Assembly (NCBI GenBank): GCA_003255025.1
Contig: QANY01013727.1
Span: 124,001-188,000 of the forward strand
Reading direction: 5' to 3'
From: Datisca glomerata
Taxonomy: Eukaryota; Streptophyta; Magnoliopsida; Cucurbitales; Datiscaceae
Length of the DNA stretch: 64,000 nucleotides
The notes below the pieces were generated by a model, which worked only from the letters and a program-made list of their open reading frames with translations, was not told where the DNA came from and did not search any database. The position numbers and the translations under genes are program-made. This document shows, piece after piece, positions 11,505-23,089 of this stretch; the stretch's first letter is position 1; the number at the start of each line of letters is the position of its first letter.

Positions 11505-12620
11505 AGATTGTTAAGATCGTATTTTTTACTCGCATCGGTGAAAAAGTCTTACGGATCGGATCGAGGATCGTAATATTAAAAAGCTGAGATCCTTCAATAA
11601 AACAAATTAACAACTATTGCCTACCTAATGCTTTTGAATCATATAAAAAGCAAACGTCCCAATCTGATGAAATCATACTCTAGATTCATTTACTCAGTTT
11701 CTCCAGTTCTAGACTTCTAGTTCACTTATGTTGCCAAACTAGCAGTAAGTAATGCCAGGATTCATATAAATCTCATACAAGTCATTAATTTTCAACTCAC
11801 TAGTATATTAATACCAAATAATATTGCTGATTTTCATATGTAAAAACCAAATTAAACAAAATCTGACTGGGTACTAAATTTAATGTTAAAACCCCCTATA
11901 GAAATAATATACCGTTAGACGGAATAAATGTTCAACATGGTAATGCCCAGTAAAAAGGAATAATGAATTCCAGAAAATAATGAGTCTCTTTCATAGCCAA
12001 AATGAAAATAGACACTGGACAGACAGAGACAATCCTCAATCAAACGAAAATAGAAACTGAAATTTACTTACCTGGGTCCTGGACAAGCTCCACGAAGAGC
12101 GGTGCTGAAGACGGCTAAAATTGATAACCAGATGTCCAGAACTCAGCAACAGAGAACCACGGGTTCTGATCTGAAATCGAAAATGAGAGAGAAGCTTACA
12201 AGTTACACAATTACCCCGAGAATGAGAGAGAAGCTTACAAATTAGCCCTGAGGCTGTACGCACCTGCTCTGCAGATCTGAAAGAAAAAATGGAGCAGATT
12301 GAAGAAGGGTCGACCCCCTACACGGCTCTTCCTCTTCGACCAAGAAGAAATTGCCCAGCCTTTGACAACATATTGAAAAAAATGGAGCAGATTAGGGTAG
12401 TATCAAGAAGATAACTATCAGTCGACCAAGTTTGGGTCCATTTTGTCGAATAAGGACCAAGGAGGGCTCGGAATATAGGAAATGGTAGGATCAGACTTGG
12501 ATCGCGATCCTACCGATCCTACAAAATTTTGAGTTTATACACGATCCATATCACTTTTGTGTTTATGAGATCGTATGATTGTACGATCCTATGATCTGGA
12601 TAGCGAGTTTAACAACATTG
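11505..12620. mobile_element. Insertion splitting the LINE; GATC-rich ends; exon-like cargo
   Basis: LINE coding sequence stops at about 11420-11505 and resumes at about 12620, so this block is an insert. Its ends are rich in GATC/GATCC words. The left reads 'ttgttaagatcgta' and the right ends 'gcgagtttaacaac', a 7-bp inverted match (TTGTTAA/TTAACAA). On the minus strand, 12300-12060 resembles a host transcript start: pyrimidine-rich DNA, then an exon-like stretch ending CAG followed by GTAAGTAAAT, a strong donor. A DNA transposon carrying a captured host fragment fits, but no transposase or clear TSD was found. Confidence 0.45.
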
Positions 12621-13450
12621 ACATTTAGTAGTCTTCTGACCAAGATAATGGTCTTTGGACACAAGAGAGAATTATTGACCTACTGAAGTATCTAGATGGA
12701 GGTATGGATAAAGTCTAACTTTTCTGTTATATTTGTTGGTCTGTTTGGAAATGTAGAAATAAACTGTTGTTTGAAAGAAAGAAGGTGGATCCTATTGTGG
12801 CTGTTAGATTAGCTAGTAAATCCTGCAATACTATTTAACTGTTAATGTGAATATATCTACTATTTTTGTTTTTAGTATTGTCAAAGGTAGAGCTAGTTCG
12901 CAAGAACCATATGAAAGTACCATTAAAATTAATTGCGACGCCTCCTTTAATTCTGTGAATGGTCGATGTGCAGTGGATCTTTTAGCTAGAAATTTTGAAG
13001 GCAATATGCTAAATGCTTCTGGGGAGAAGGTGTTGGCCATCAATACTGTTCATGGAGAGATGATTGCTATTTCTGAAGCTTTAAAGCTATCTACATCAAG
13101 AAACTAGAGATCTCTTATGGTGGAGTCAGATGCAATAGAAATTATCAACTGGCTTATAGGGAATCCTTGCACAGATGGAAGATTGCGCAATCTAGTTTTG
13201 AATTTGAAATTGCTTTTAAATCAATCTAAGTGGCTCTATTGTTTTGGTTAAAATGGATTCTTAATTACATTACTGATGCTATAGCAAAGTATAGTAGAGA
13301 TGGTAGAGATGTCATTGAGTTTTCTATTTTTTTTTCTAGAGAGATTACTACTTTGAATCATAAAGAGAACTTGTTGCATGAGAAGAGAGAAAACCCCCTT
13401 AATTTCATGTACTCAGAGCTTTTTATAATCTTAATAGTCTATCTTTTATG

Positions 13451-15660
13451 TTAAAAAATGAACAAAAAGCCTATCTTAAAATATAGTAACTAAATTAGTT
13501 ACTCCATATATTTTCGCAAAAAATTTCAGATATTTTTGCAATTCATCCATGTTTTCCGACAATTTTTGTAGTTCTACCCTGCAATAACTTACAAAAATTA
13601 TAGCATTTGACCTTTCTACTAGGGTACTATAGTTTTTTAATCATTTTTAAAGGAAATTAAGTTAATAATCAAGTTTGGCCGTAACTTTCGATTCCCATTC
13701 CACCATAATAATAAGTAATATGATATATCCTAAACAAGTAATATATTAATTAAACCATAAAAAATAACTGTGTATTATTTTTAAATAGATCAAAATTGAA
13801 TTGTTCTTTAAAAAGTTCCTAATTTTTTTTTTTAATTTTCTTATATAAACAAAATGAAAGTGGTGAGTCTAATAATACCATAAACTGGAAAGACAAAAAA
13901 TATATGCACTGGATATGTAAAAAATCAGATTAACACTAATAATACCAAAAAAAATCGATTAACATTTTCATTTATGACACAAAATTAACAAAAAAATATT
14001 ATATGCATGAGATATATCATATGCTGAAATATAAATTATGTAACTATTTTCATTAATTATACCTAACTTCCTTATTTATTGTTATATTTTATATCTATAA
14101 GTACTTTTACAATTAATGAAAATAGTTATTTCTGAATATTTTCTCTTATTATCATTTATTTAATTTTTTATTAAATGTATATTTTTTAGAAGATGGAACA
14201 ATCCTTATTTTTAGGGGAATTAGTTGTTATTTTTAAGAAACTACATAAATAAAATATAAAATTCAATTCGGAGTAATTACATTTTTCACCGTAGACATAT
14301 TTTCATTTTCAAATCAATAACTTTTTCATCAAATGCATATATTTTTTAAAAGATGGGTTAATTCCTCAGTTCTTAAGGGATTTAGTAGTGCTAGGCAAAT
14401 ATGTGTTTACTAATAAAATAAATAAATAAAAATTAAAACTGAATGTGTTGCAGATTTTTTCGTAATATATTTACATACTTTTGTATAAGAAAATCTATAT
14501 AATTATATGTATTGCAATAGTGAATTACAGAGAGGTTTTCATAATTATTTACTAATACATAATAATTGTTTAGTAAACTAATCAACAATTCAACATTACT
14601 CTTATAAGAATTATTTACATGAGCTACATTAAAAATAATAAAAATGATAATAAAACATAATTATTTAGTAGTATTGGTCAACATATATTATCTTTATTTT
14701 GAGAGTATTAAAAATATACATTAATATTAAAAAATATACAATCTTACTATTATACACACACATATATATATATATATATATATTAATGTATTCAAAATTA
14801 GAAATAATAGTAAAAAACATTACTTATAATTAAAGAGGTCTATAGGAAAATAATTAAAATATTTATTATTCATAATTAAATATAATATAATTTTTTCCCT
14901 CAAACCATAGAAGACTACAACTACATTAACTACCAAGTGAAATTTAAGCAAATATTGGCAAAGGAGGGGGAAGGAGTTGAACCTGACCCTCTAACTGGGC
15001 ACATGGCGCTCCGTCCACTGAGATAACTCAAGTGGATAATTAAGTATAATAATTCAATCTTTTAATTTTATAAATAATCTAAAATGAGTAAATCTTTATT
15101 TATAATTCAAAATTAAAAAATATTTATTTTAATTATTAATTAGGATAATGATATTGAAATAAATGTAGTTGATGAATATTATGATAAATATAATTTATAA
15201 TTTTGTTGGCTATTTGTTAAACGGTTAAGGGCCGTTTGATAAGGGAATGTGGAGCCATTTACCCGGAATGTTAAGGTATCTCAGTGATACCCTTATTTAT
15301 TATTTAATTTAAAGTAGGATATAAGATACCAATAATGTTCAAATATCCTTTAAATGAGGGATTTGGAAACCCTCCTAAATTAAGAGGCATTTTGAAGCCA
15401 AACATGTTTGCACATTTTTTTTATCAACTATCACTCTTATTCTTCCTCATCTATTTTAGTTTAAAGGTAAAACTAAAAATTGAGAATATATTCATAACAT
15501 TCCATTGCACATTTCATCAAAATAAATTAATTAATATTCTCATAATATTCTTAATTATTACTAAACACAGTAATATTAATTTTTTAGATATCTACACAGT
15601 AATACTAATCGGTCCTTTAAAGTTTTCAAATGATATATTTACATAAAAACTCCCTATAAC
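13451..15660. other. AT-rich intergenic region upstream of the kinesin gene
   Basis: This is very AT-rich, with a (CA)n(TA)n microsatellite at about 14754-14785 and the tRNA-like sequence given separately. 'aaacggttaagggccgttt' near 15219 is a short inverted repeat typical of degraded DNA-transposon ends. The open frame at 15335-15646 has no recognisable domain. Promoter DNA of the kinesin must lie in the last few hundred bases, but no TATA box is convincing. Confidence 0.5.
14962..15035 (-). repeat. tRNA-derived sequence (SINE head or tRNA pseudogene)
   Basis: On the minus strand, 'TATCTCAGTGGA' resembles an A box and 'GGTTCAACTCC' resembles a B box (consensus GGTTCGANTCC). They are spaced about as in a tRNA. 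The cloverleaf cannot be completed: the acceptor arms do not pair. It is therefore not a working tRNA gene. A tRNA-derived SINE head is the best reading. Confidence 0.45.
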
Positions 15661-16007
15661 TTATTATTTCGTTTCCAGTTGGGCTATCGCAGTAGTTGGG
15701 TCGAGTCTAGTGTTGCCAAATTTCAGCCCAGAAGAAAAAGCAAATTGCAACGTCTTTGTCGTGAAGAGCGCAATAGTTATGCCGCCAGATCCAAATTTCA
15801 AATATCATTCACTCTGTCTTCCTTTTCGACCTCTTTCAAACCCTATAACCGGTCTCTCCGCTCAACGGTCTTTTCTGAGTCAGATCGGCTTCATCTCCGA
15901 CCTTTCGTCCCCAAATACGAAGGCCTTGACTGTGATTTGATGCAATTTTCGGACTACTCTGACAAAGTATCCCCAACGCTTGGAGTTTGAGTTCGTTTGC
16001 TTTTCTA
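15661..16007 (+). promoter_or_regulatory. Kinesin 5' leader with a candidate uORF
   Basis: The sequence becomes less AT-rich here and continues to the ATG at 16008 with no strong splice site, as expected for a 5' UTR. An upstream ATG at 15779 opens a 53-codon frame ending at 15940, outside the main frame. If transcription starts upstream of 15779 this uORF could reduce translation. The TSS is not visible. Confidence 0.4.
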
Positions 16008-19000
16008 ATGCCTCCTCGCAATCAGAATAGGCCTCCGCAAAGTCCATCTGCTGTAAGCCGCTGAAGTTTCTCCGTTTTCGCTCATTTATAGGAAAAAATA
16101 TGGATTTTCTACGTCTAATTCCCCTTTTCTGGGTCGTTGAAGATATGGTTTAGACTTGTTTTGGTCTTTAGAGTGCAAAATATTCCGGAAGTTTAATGGA
16201 TATTAGTCTTTTTGGATTTTTAAATATAAGTTTATTGCTGAGACTGTTAGCGAGGACCTTCGAAATTGAAGAATTTAGGCTTCAGAATTTTAATCTGTGA
16301 ACATTTACTCAGATAACGGGTTCTTGGCAGCTGTTTGGTTTCCTAAAATCTGAGAATAAAGAGCTTCCAATTTCTGGTTTAAATTTGGCTTTTATGGGAA
16401 AATTTTCATCTCTAGTAAATGATCATATGGCTATTTGTTGTTTGAATCTGTCCAGAAGAAAGATGGGATTGACGAAGTTCCCTTAGACAAGCGTCGGAAG
16501 ATTGGAGCAGGGAGAATGGTGGGACCAGCTGGTGCTGGCCGTGCACGACAGGCATTTGCTGTAGTAAATAATAGGCAAGATGTGGTGACTGCTGGTGATG
16601 TTGGCAGCACTGAGGGTTCAGAATGTGGGACTATTGAGTTTACAAAAGAAGAAGTTGATGCTTTATTAAATGAGAAGTTGAAAGGGAAGAAGTTTGACCT
16701 TAAGGTAGTTTGTTTGATTGCATAGCCAATTAGTGCATCAAATTGTCTTTTGCATTTTGGCTTCTAGTTCAGAACATATATGTTTTATTCTCATTGTTTT
16801 TTCTTGTTTCACTAATGTGGCAGGGGAGGCTTGATCAAATTACTGAACATAATAAGAGATTTAAACTCTGCATCAAATGGTTTCAACGAGTTGAAGAAGG
16901 CCACCTGCTCGAACAGGAAAAGCTGCAAAAGGCTTTGGAAGCTGCTGAGGAAAAATGCAGTGAGACAGGTAATCTGTGGCTTACAGATTGAAAAAGTTAA
17001 AATCACCGGAAATTTTCTGCATGGAACCTTGTTACTGGACATTATTTTTTGAATAAACTGTCCTTCCTAGCTCGATTATACTTTCATCTCACCTAATGCA
17101 TATTAATGATACAGAACAACGTGCATTCTGGTGCTCCAGAAACCAGATTTCGCAAAGTCATTTAGAATTTTGAAGTGCATACATGTTAATTTTGCAATAC
17201 TTGATATAGTTTGCGTTTTAGATATAATTCTGTTTGTGGCTTTTTTATGTAATGGAAAACTCTGATGACTGCAGACCCAATTTGGTTTTCTTTTCTTCTT
17301 GTAATCGGTTGTTATACTGAAGAAGGTAGTTGTATTTATTTGATTACTCTTTTGCAGAATTGGAAATGAAGAATAAAGTGGAGGAATTTACTTCCAACAT
17401 TTCAGAGATGCAGAAGATGATTGCTACATTGGAGGAGAATATCGCAAAAAAGGAATCAGAATTGTTGGTAAGAATGATTATTATCGATTTAAGTGTTAAT
17501 ATTGAGATCTTTTCATTGTGTCCTTCTAATCTTCTTTTTCATGTGGTGCGATGACTAGGTTGCAAATGACTGTCACAGAAGAGAAAACGAAGCTAGGCTA
17601 GGAGCCGAGAAGTTGCAAGCTTCTCTTTCAGAAGAGCTTGAGAAAGTTCGACAAGAGAAATTAGCTGCTGATAAGAGGGTTAGGAAATTTAACTTCTTTA
17701 GTGGTTGATTAGTTATAGTAACTGCTTTCTTCAGTGGTAGATCTTGATGAACACTAACTTACTGGTATTATTTCTGAGGATAGAATTTGACCAGGCAAAT
17801 TATGGTTGTTGATTTAGTTGTTCTCTACTTTTATCGGGATACTCAGGTTGCTTCCAATGAGGATCTATATAAGAGAGCTCAAGAGTACAACATCAGTCTT
17901 CAGCAGTACAATAGTAAACTTCAAGCTGACGTTGATACAATCAGTGAGTCACTTAAACGAGTGGAAATGGAGAAACTGACTATTGTAGAGAACCTTAGCA
18001 ATCTAAGGGGCCACAGTAAAGCATTGCAGGACCAATTGACTTCTTTAAAAGTAAGCTCTTGTATAAATTCTTTATGTCATGACTGATGATGTCCAAGTTG
18101 GATTCTTTCCACATATATTTGCTGACTTACTGCATTCATATTTAATGATACACAACGGCTTATTTTTTCCATGGTGAAATTGTTTTTTATTATGGATATC
18201 CAACAAACTTTGTTCCGATGATGTCCTTGTTCAGATTTGACTGCAAATTAAATTTTTATGGGCAGCCATGACCATTATTGTGATGGAAGACAAGTTAATT
18301 GTTTCGTTTGTCATTCGGAAATTTTTGAGCACTTGGTAACTTAAGATTTAGAAGGGGACATAAGAGATCGATTTTTGTTTAGAAAGTCAATTTAAGTTAC
18401 CAAGTGTATTCTAACCAAATGGGTCGAAATTCATATTTATGCTCAAATGGTCTCTTCTTGGGATCTTTTGTAGGCTTCACAGGATGAGGCGGTGAAGCAA
18501 AAGGAATCATTACTGAATGAACTCAAATGTCTTCGCGGGGAACTGCAACAAGTGAGAGATGATCGTGATCGCCAATTGACTCGGGTGCAGGCTTTAGCTG
18601 CAGAAGTAGTGAAGTATAAGGAATGCACTGGTAAATCTTGTGCAGAGTTGGATAATTTGACAGTAAAGTCAAATGCCTTGGAGGTTAGCCATTGATAATC
18701 TTTTTAAGAGTGTTCCTGACCCCTACCCTGGTCAGCCATTGATAATCTTTTTAAGAGTGTTCCTGACCCCTACCCTGGAAATCCTTCTAAGATAGATCCA
18801 GTGCTGTCTTTTCAGGAGACATGTTCTTCTCAAAGAGAGCGGATTCGTGTACTGGAGCATCAACTAGCTGCTGCAAATGAGAAATTGAAAGTAATGGTTT
18901 TGGTTAATATGCTATGCAATGCGTTATTTATTATTATCTTTTTATATACATGATGGATTTTGGTCATAATGAATCTTTTTTTTAGAAATTTCTGATCTTA

Positions 19001-21934
19001 ATAAGTTATAAAAATGTTGTTTACTTCCTTTCAGATGGCTGATTTATCTGCTTCAGAAATAAGGATGGAGTACGAAGACCAAAAGGAAACTATTCGTGAA
19101 CTACAACACCGCTTGGCCGACACTGAGATCCAAGTATTTGAAGGAGAGAAGTTACGGAAAAAGCTACACAACACTATTTTGGTAACTTTCATTTAGCATT
19201 TTTTGTGACTTCACTGAGAGCTTTGATAACTTATAATTATTCTCGTATCAGGAACTAAAAGGCAATATTCGTGTTTTCTGTCGAGTGCGTCCATTGCTAC
19301 CAGATGACGGTGTTGGAACTGAATCCACGGTCATTTCTTATCCAACGTCAACAGAAGCTCTTGGACGGGGCATTGATTTGATACAAAGTGGTACGAACGT
19401 TTGTTTTCTGTACCACCCAATGACTGCTCGTTGAAGTTTCTCAATTCATCTTGACAAATGACAGCTATATTTTTTAACCTGTTATTCTTGAAATTGTTGA
19501 TTAGTGTTTAGACTCTGTCAATGAAATTTTACTGTCAGCAGGGCAAAAGTATCCTTTCACATTTGACAAAGTCTTCACTCACGATGCATCTCAGCAGGAT
19601 GTTTTTGTTGAAATATCACAGCTGGTACAGAGCGCGCTTGATGGCTACAAGGTAATTGTGTTTTTACTATATTTTTAGTACGTATTGTCAGATGATTGGA
19701 ACTTAAAGGCATCTATTTTTCCTTGAATTGTCTTAAGCTGAACCCACTTCTTGCTGCTAATATCGTGCTATTAAACCTTGAAATTATGTGGTTAGATTTT
19801 ACGATGGGAAATTGTCTTTTTAGAACTCGTTTCTATCTCTTCCGAATTCACATTGATATAAAAATCATTGTAACGGTGTGTAGAGTTTCATTTGCTTAAT
19901 GTTTTCTTTTTCCCTTTTCTTATGTGTTATAAGTTTCCCGTGTATTCTAGTTTTAATTTGGCTTTGAAATTAGCAGACATGTGCTAATCATAGACTTGTT
20001 GTTCGGATATTCTGTCAGGTTTGCATTTTTGCGTATGGTCAGACTGGATCTGGTAAAACATATACAATGATGGGTAGGCCTGAAGCCCCAGATCAGAAAG
20101 GGTTAATTCCACGTTCACTAGAACAAATATTTCAAACAAGCCAGTCCCTTCAAGCCCAGGGCTGGAAATACAAAATGCAGGTAAATCATTTTTCATTGGT
20201 CTCCGGTTGTTCACTTTAGCTGACTGGATCATTAAGAATCATTCATATTTAATTGCAGGCATCTATGTTAGAAATTTATAATGAAACCATCCGTGATTTA
20301 TTGCTACCAAATCGACAAAGTGGTCTCGACTTAGCCCGTACAGAAAATGGTGTCCCGGGGAAGCAGTACACAATTAAACATGATGCAAATGGAAACACAT
20401 ATGTTTCGGATCTCACTATTGTTGACGTTTGCAGTATCAGAGAGATTTCTTCTCTTTTACAACAGGCTGCACACAGTAGGTATGTACCTTACTTGATGAC
20501 GGTTTTGATCGACTGTGCAATGCTTCACACTTTCACTTTATGGTGCAATTGTTTTCTCCAAGTGTAGTTGCTTTAGATGAATTGTTTATAGCAACAAACT
20601 TGAATTAAAAAATATACTCTGTTTCTAGTAGATATTGGTTGTAACCACTAAAACTCATGCTTTCCGTCAGTCCCTCTTCTTCTTCTAGTGATTTTCTTTG
20701 CGCATAAGCTGACCTGGATAACCAGATATATTGTAAAAAACAGAGATATTTTCCAGAGTAATCGTAAGATGACTTATCCGGTTGCTATAGGTTAATGGAA
20801 TGAAGTGTTGCTGCTTTGTGATGTCTCAGGTCAGTAGGCAAGACTCAAATGAATGAGCAGTCATCAAGAAGCCATCTTGTATTTACATTGCGAATATCTG
20901 GGGTAAATGAGGTAGGCTTTCTTTCTATAAATGTTCGGAGCCTCCATTCTCAGTCCAAAAATCTCTATCATGACCATCTTTCTATAGTTTGTAATTGTTT
21001 TCTGACATGCTCATCACTTGTATAGAACACTGAACAACAAGTTCAAGGGGTCTTAAACCTAATTGATCTTGCTGGAAGTGAGCGACTATCGAAAAGTGGA
21101 TCAACGGGTGATCGGTTGAAGGAGACACAGGTATATCCTGAGTTTCATTTTCTCCCCTACCCTCCAAAAATAAGTTGAGTTGATGATGGTGATAACTGAA
21201 CATTTTTGTTATTTTCATGACTCTCATCTATGAAAACCAGGCTATAAACAAAAGTCTATCATCTTTGAGCGATGTAATATTTGCCTTGGGTAAGAAAGAA
21301 GAGCACGTTCCTTTTAGAAACTCAAAGCTTACATATCTTCTTCAGGTATCTTTACGTTTTGATTTTCTTTTCGTTTGTCTTATTGTTTAACTCTCACATG
21401 CTTGAACTAAACAAGAATGCTCTGGCTCCCAACATCAGAGTGGCAAGTCTCTGAAAGATACTAAGTAATTACACGTACCAAGTTATAGATCTAGTCATCA
21501 TTGACCAAGTGATGTGTTCCTCAATTAGAAGTAAATTTGACATCTATTGTTGAGTGAAAGCTTCAATCTATTGATGATGATGCATTACTTAGTCAATGAT
21601 AACTTAATTGGTCTAGAATTATTCTTACATATCTTTTGTTTGTTAATTAGCCTCGTGTCTAAATTTCAGTCAAAACGTTAGTATGTTTTCTGTGCTGCTT
21701 ATTTGAAGTTTGTTTAAAAAATTATTAAACCTCTTCCTTTAAATGTATAAACAGCCATGTCTAGGGGGAGATTCAAAAACCTTGATGTTTGTAAACATTT
21801 CGCCTGATCCATCTTCCCTTGGCGAGTCCCTATGCTCACTCCGATTTGCTGCAAGAGTAAACACCTGCGAAATTGGGATTCCTAGGCGACAAACAGCCAT
21901 GCGTCCTACAGATTCTCGATTGAGTTATGGCTAA
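16008..21934 (+). CDS. ATK5: Kinesin-14 motor protein, ATK5/KIN-14C-like, 802 aa, 17 exons
   Basis: Exons: 16008-16052, 16456-16704, 16824-16968, 17358-17467, 17559-17678, 17847-18050, 18474-18683, 18816-18890, 19035-19181, 19252-19390, 19542-19651, 20019-20180, 20259-20479, 20830-20911, 21026-21130, 21241-21345, 21755-21934. All junctions are GT-AG and in frame; 2409 nt give 802 aa, close to the 790 aa of Arabidopsis ATK5. The N-terminus ([15 protein letters not shown]) is the basic microtubule-binding tail. Residues about 100-430 form the coiled-coil stalk, and [11 protein letters not shown] (422-432) is the kinesin-14 neck. The motor starts at [14 protein letters not shown] (436). P-loop GQTGSGKT is at 525-532 (20037-20060), switch I NEQSSRSH at 654-661 and switch [11 protein letters not shown] at 685-693. 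All catalytic residues are present. The family consists of minus-end-directed spindle and phragmoplast motors that cross-link and focus microtubules. It appears fully functional. Confidence 0.97.
18687..18778 (+). repeat. 47-bp tandem duplication in kinesin intron 7
   Basis: The segment starting 'agccattgataatc' at 18687 is repeated exactly from 18734 for about 45 bp. It lies just inside the 5' end of intron 7 (donor at 18684), so the coding sequence is unaffected. The lack of divergence indicates a very recent slip, or an assembly artefact. Confidence 0.9.
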
Positions 21935-22399
21935 ACTTGGGTTCTCCTTGTATATCTGAAATTAGAGTTCATAGCCAAGCTTTAAATGTTATTTGTATGG
22001 TTTGAGGTTGTATCTTGTATAATGTGAGTGGATGGGGATCACCATCCATTTGTTTGTTCTTTCAAAGTTCTACTAATGATTTGTACTTGTAGATTTATGC
22101 TACATCAGCATATTCTTTTTTATGCTTATCACAGATTTGTGTTCGATCTGAATGTTAATCTTCTAATGAATATATAACAAGGGTGATAGCCTAACATCAT
22201 CTTATGGTTGATATCTATTTTCTTGGATTGATGTCTGAGTATTTTTTTTTTGGGTTTGTTGATTGTTATCTTCTCATCTCCAACTCAATTTTCAAGATGT
22301 ATACATTTGCAATGCTCAATATTTGATAGTATATAATGTTTTTGACAATTTTGACATTCTACGTTTTTTGGATTTTGTTTTGCAATTTAGATTATTCAA
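21935..22399 (+). other. Kinesin 3' UTR and downstream flank
   Basis: T-rich DNA after the TAA at 21932-21934, typical of a plant 3' UTR. No unique polyadenylation signal can be chosen. No other gene is seen before the minisatellite. Confidence 0.5.
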
Positions 22400-22780
22400 A
22401 GTAGTTATCTACAAGATGATTACATGGATATTTTATAGATTACAAGATGATTAGAAAGACATTTTGTAACCATTATGTAATTATAAGAAGGGTTCACAAT
22501 CATTATATACCCGTCATGTATAATACAAGACGATTATAAGGATATCTTGTAATCATCATGTAGATTACAAGATGATTACAAAGACATCTTGTAACTATCA
22601 TGTAAGCTACAAGATGAGTTCACGATCATTATGTACTCGTCATGTAGACTAAGATGATTACATGAACATCTTGTAACTATCATGTAGACTATACAATGAT
22701 TACATAGACATCTTGTAGAGTTCACAATCATAGTCTACCATGATCATAGCTTACTCATCATGTAAACTACAAGATTGACC
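22400..22780. repeat. Second palindrome-rich minisatellite (TACAAGATGATTACA family)
   Basis: Degenerate units alternate 'tacaagatgattaca' with 'catcttgtaatcat', its antisense form. A longer higher-order spacing is marked by 'gttcacaatcatt'-type words at about 22490, 22617 and 22719. It shares the word 'ctacaagatgat' and the alternating design with the array at 7803-8660. It is non-coding. Confidence 0.8.
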
Positions 22781-23089
22781 TTGTTATCATTAGGTGTTTT
22801 GAAGTGATAGTTTGATTGGATGAAGATAAGGGATTTTATGTTATTGGTTCCATGGGGTTAGGCTCAATAGACAGACATGAGGCAATTGAGGGAGGATCAA
22901 AATGTATTTTGGGATAGTAGGTAGAGAAGCTGCTCTATTAGCCATATTTTCACATGCAATCTATTGTGAAGAACAAGAAGTAATGGGAGAATTTTATAAG
23001 AACTACCTTCACATGACATATTATTGACATATACCTACTACAAATTTGACTCATCACGTAGAATGTTAGTAAAAGTAGATGACCAAGTT
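22781..23089. other. Unassigned stretch beside the Copia remnant
   Basis: No coding or repeat signal was recognised. It may be further decayed Copia sequence, since the reverse-transcriptase part expected to the left of the integrase is not found. Confidence 0.35.

Larger units (their letters stand above)
10086..13450 (+). pseudogene. Decayed L1-type LINE, RT to RNase H part, 5'-truncated
   Basis: Fragments appear in the order of plant L1 ORF2. An RT piece at about 10154-10345 shows 'PLSHLLFIFVA' and then 'FFIDDSLFITS' (FADDS-like catalytic block). An ASGQK-like stretch follows. At 11059-11364 there is 'LLKSLYFPNEEFLNA...SRNSPWAQKSLW...ICWEDNW', typical of the region after RT. A CPIC (zinc-knuckle) motif follows at about 11400. 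At 12720-13300 there is 'CWSVWKCRNKLLFERKK' and an RNase H domain (NCDAS ... GEMIAISEAL ... ESDAIEI). There are stops, frameshifts, an internal tandem duplication and a 1.1-kb insertion. ORF1, the endonuclease and the front of RT are missing. Confidence 0.8.

Noticed and set aside
14962..15035. Functional tRNA gene
   Set aside because: Box-like words are present, but the acceptor and other stems do not pair.
15335..15646. 103-codon Phe/Ile-rich frame upstream of the kinesin
   Set aside because: Composition fits translated AT-rich spacer; there is no domain and no splice context.
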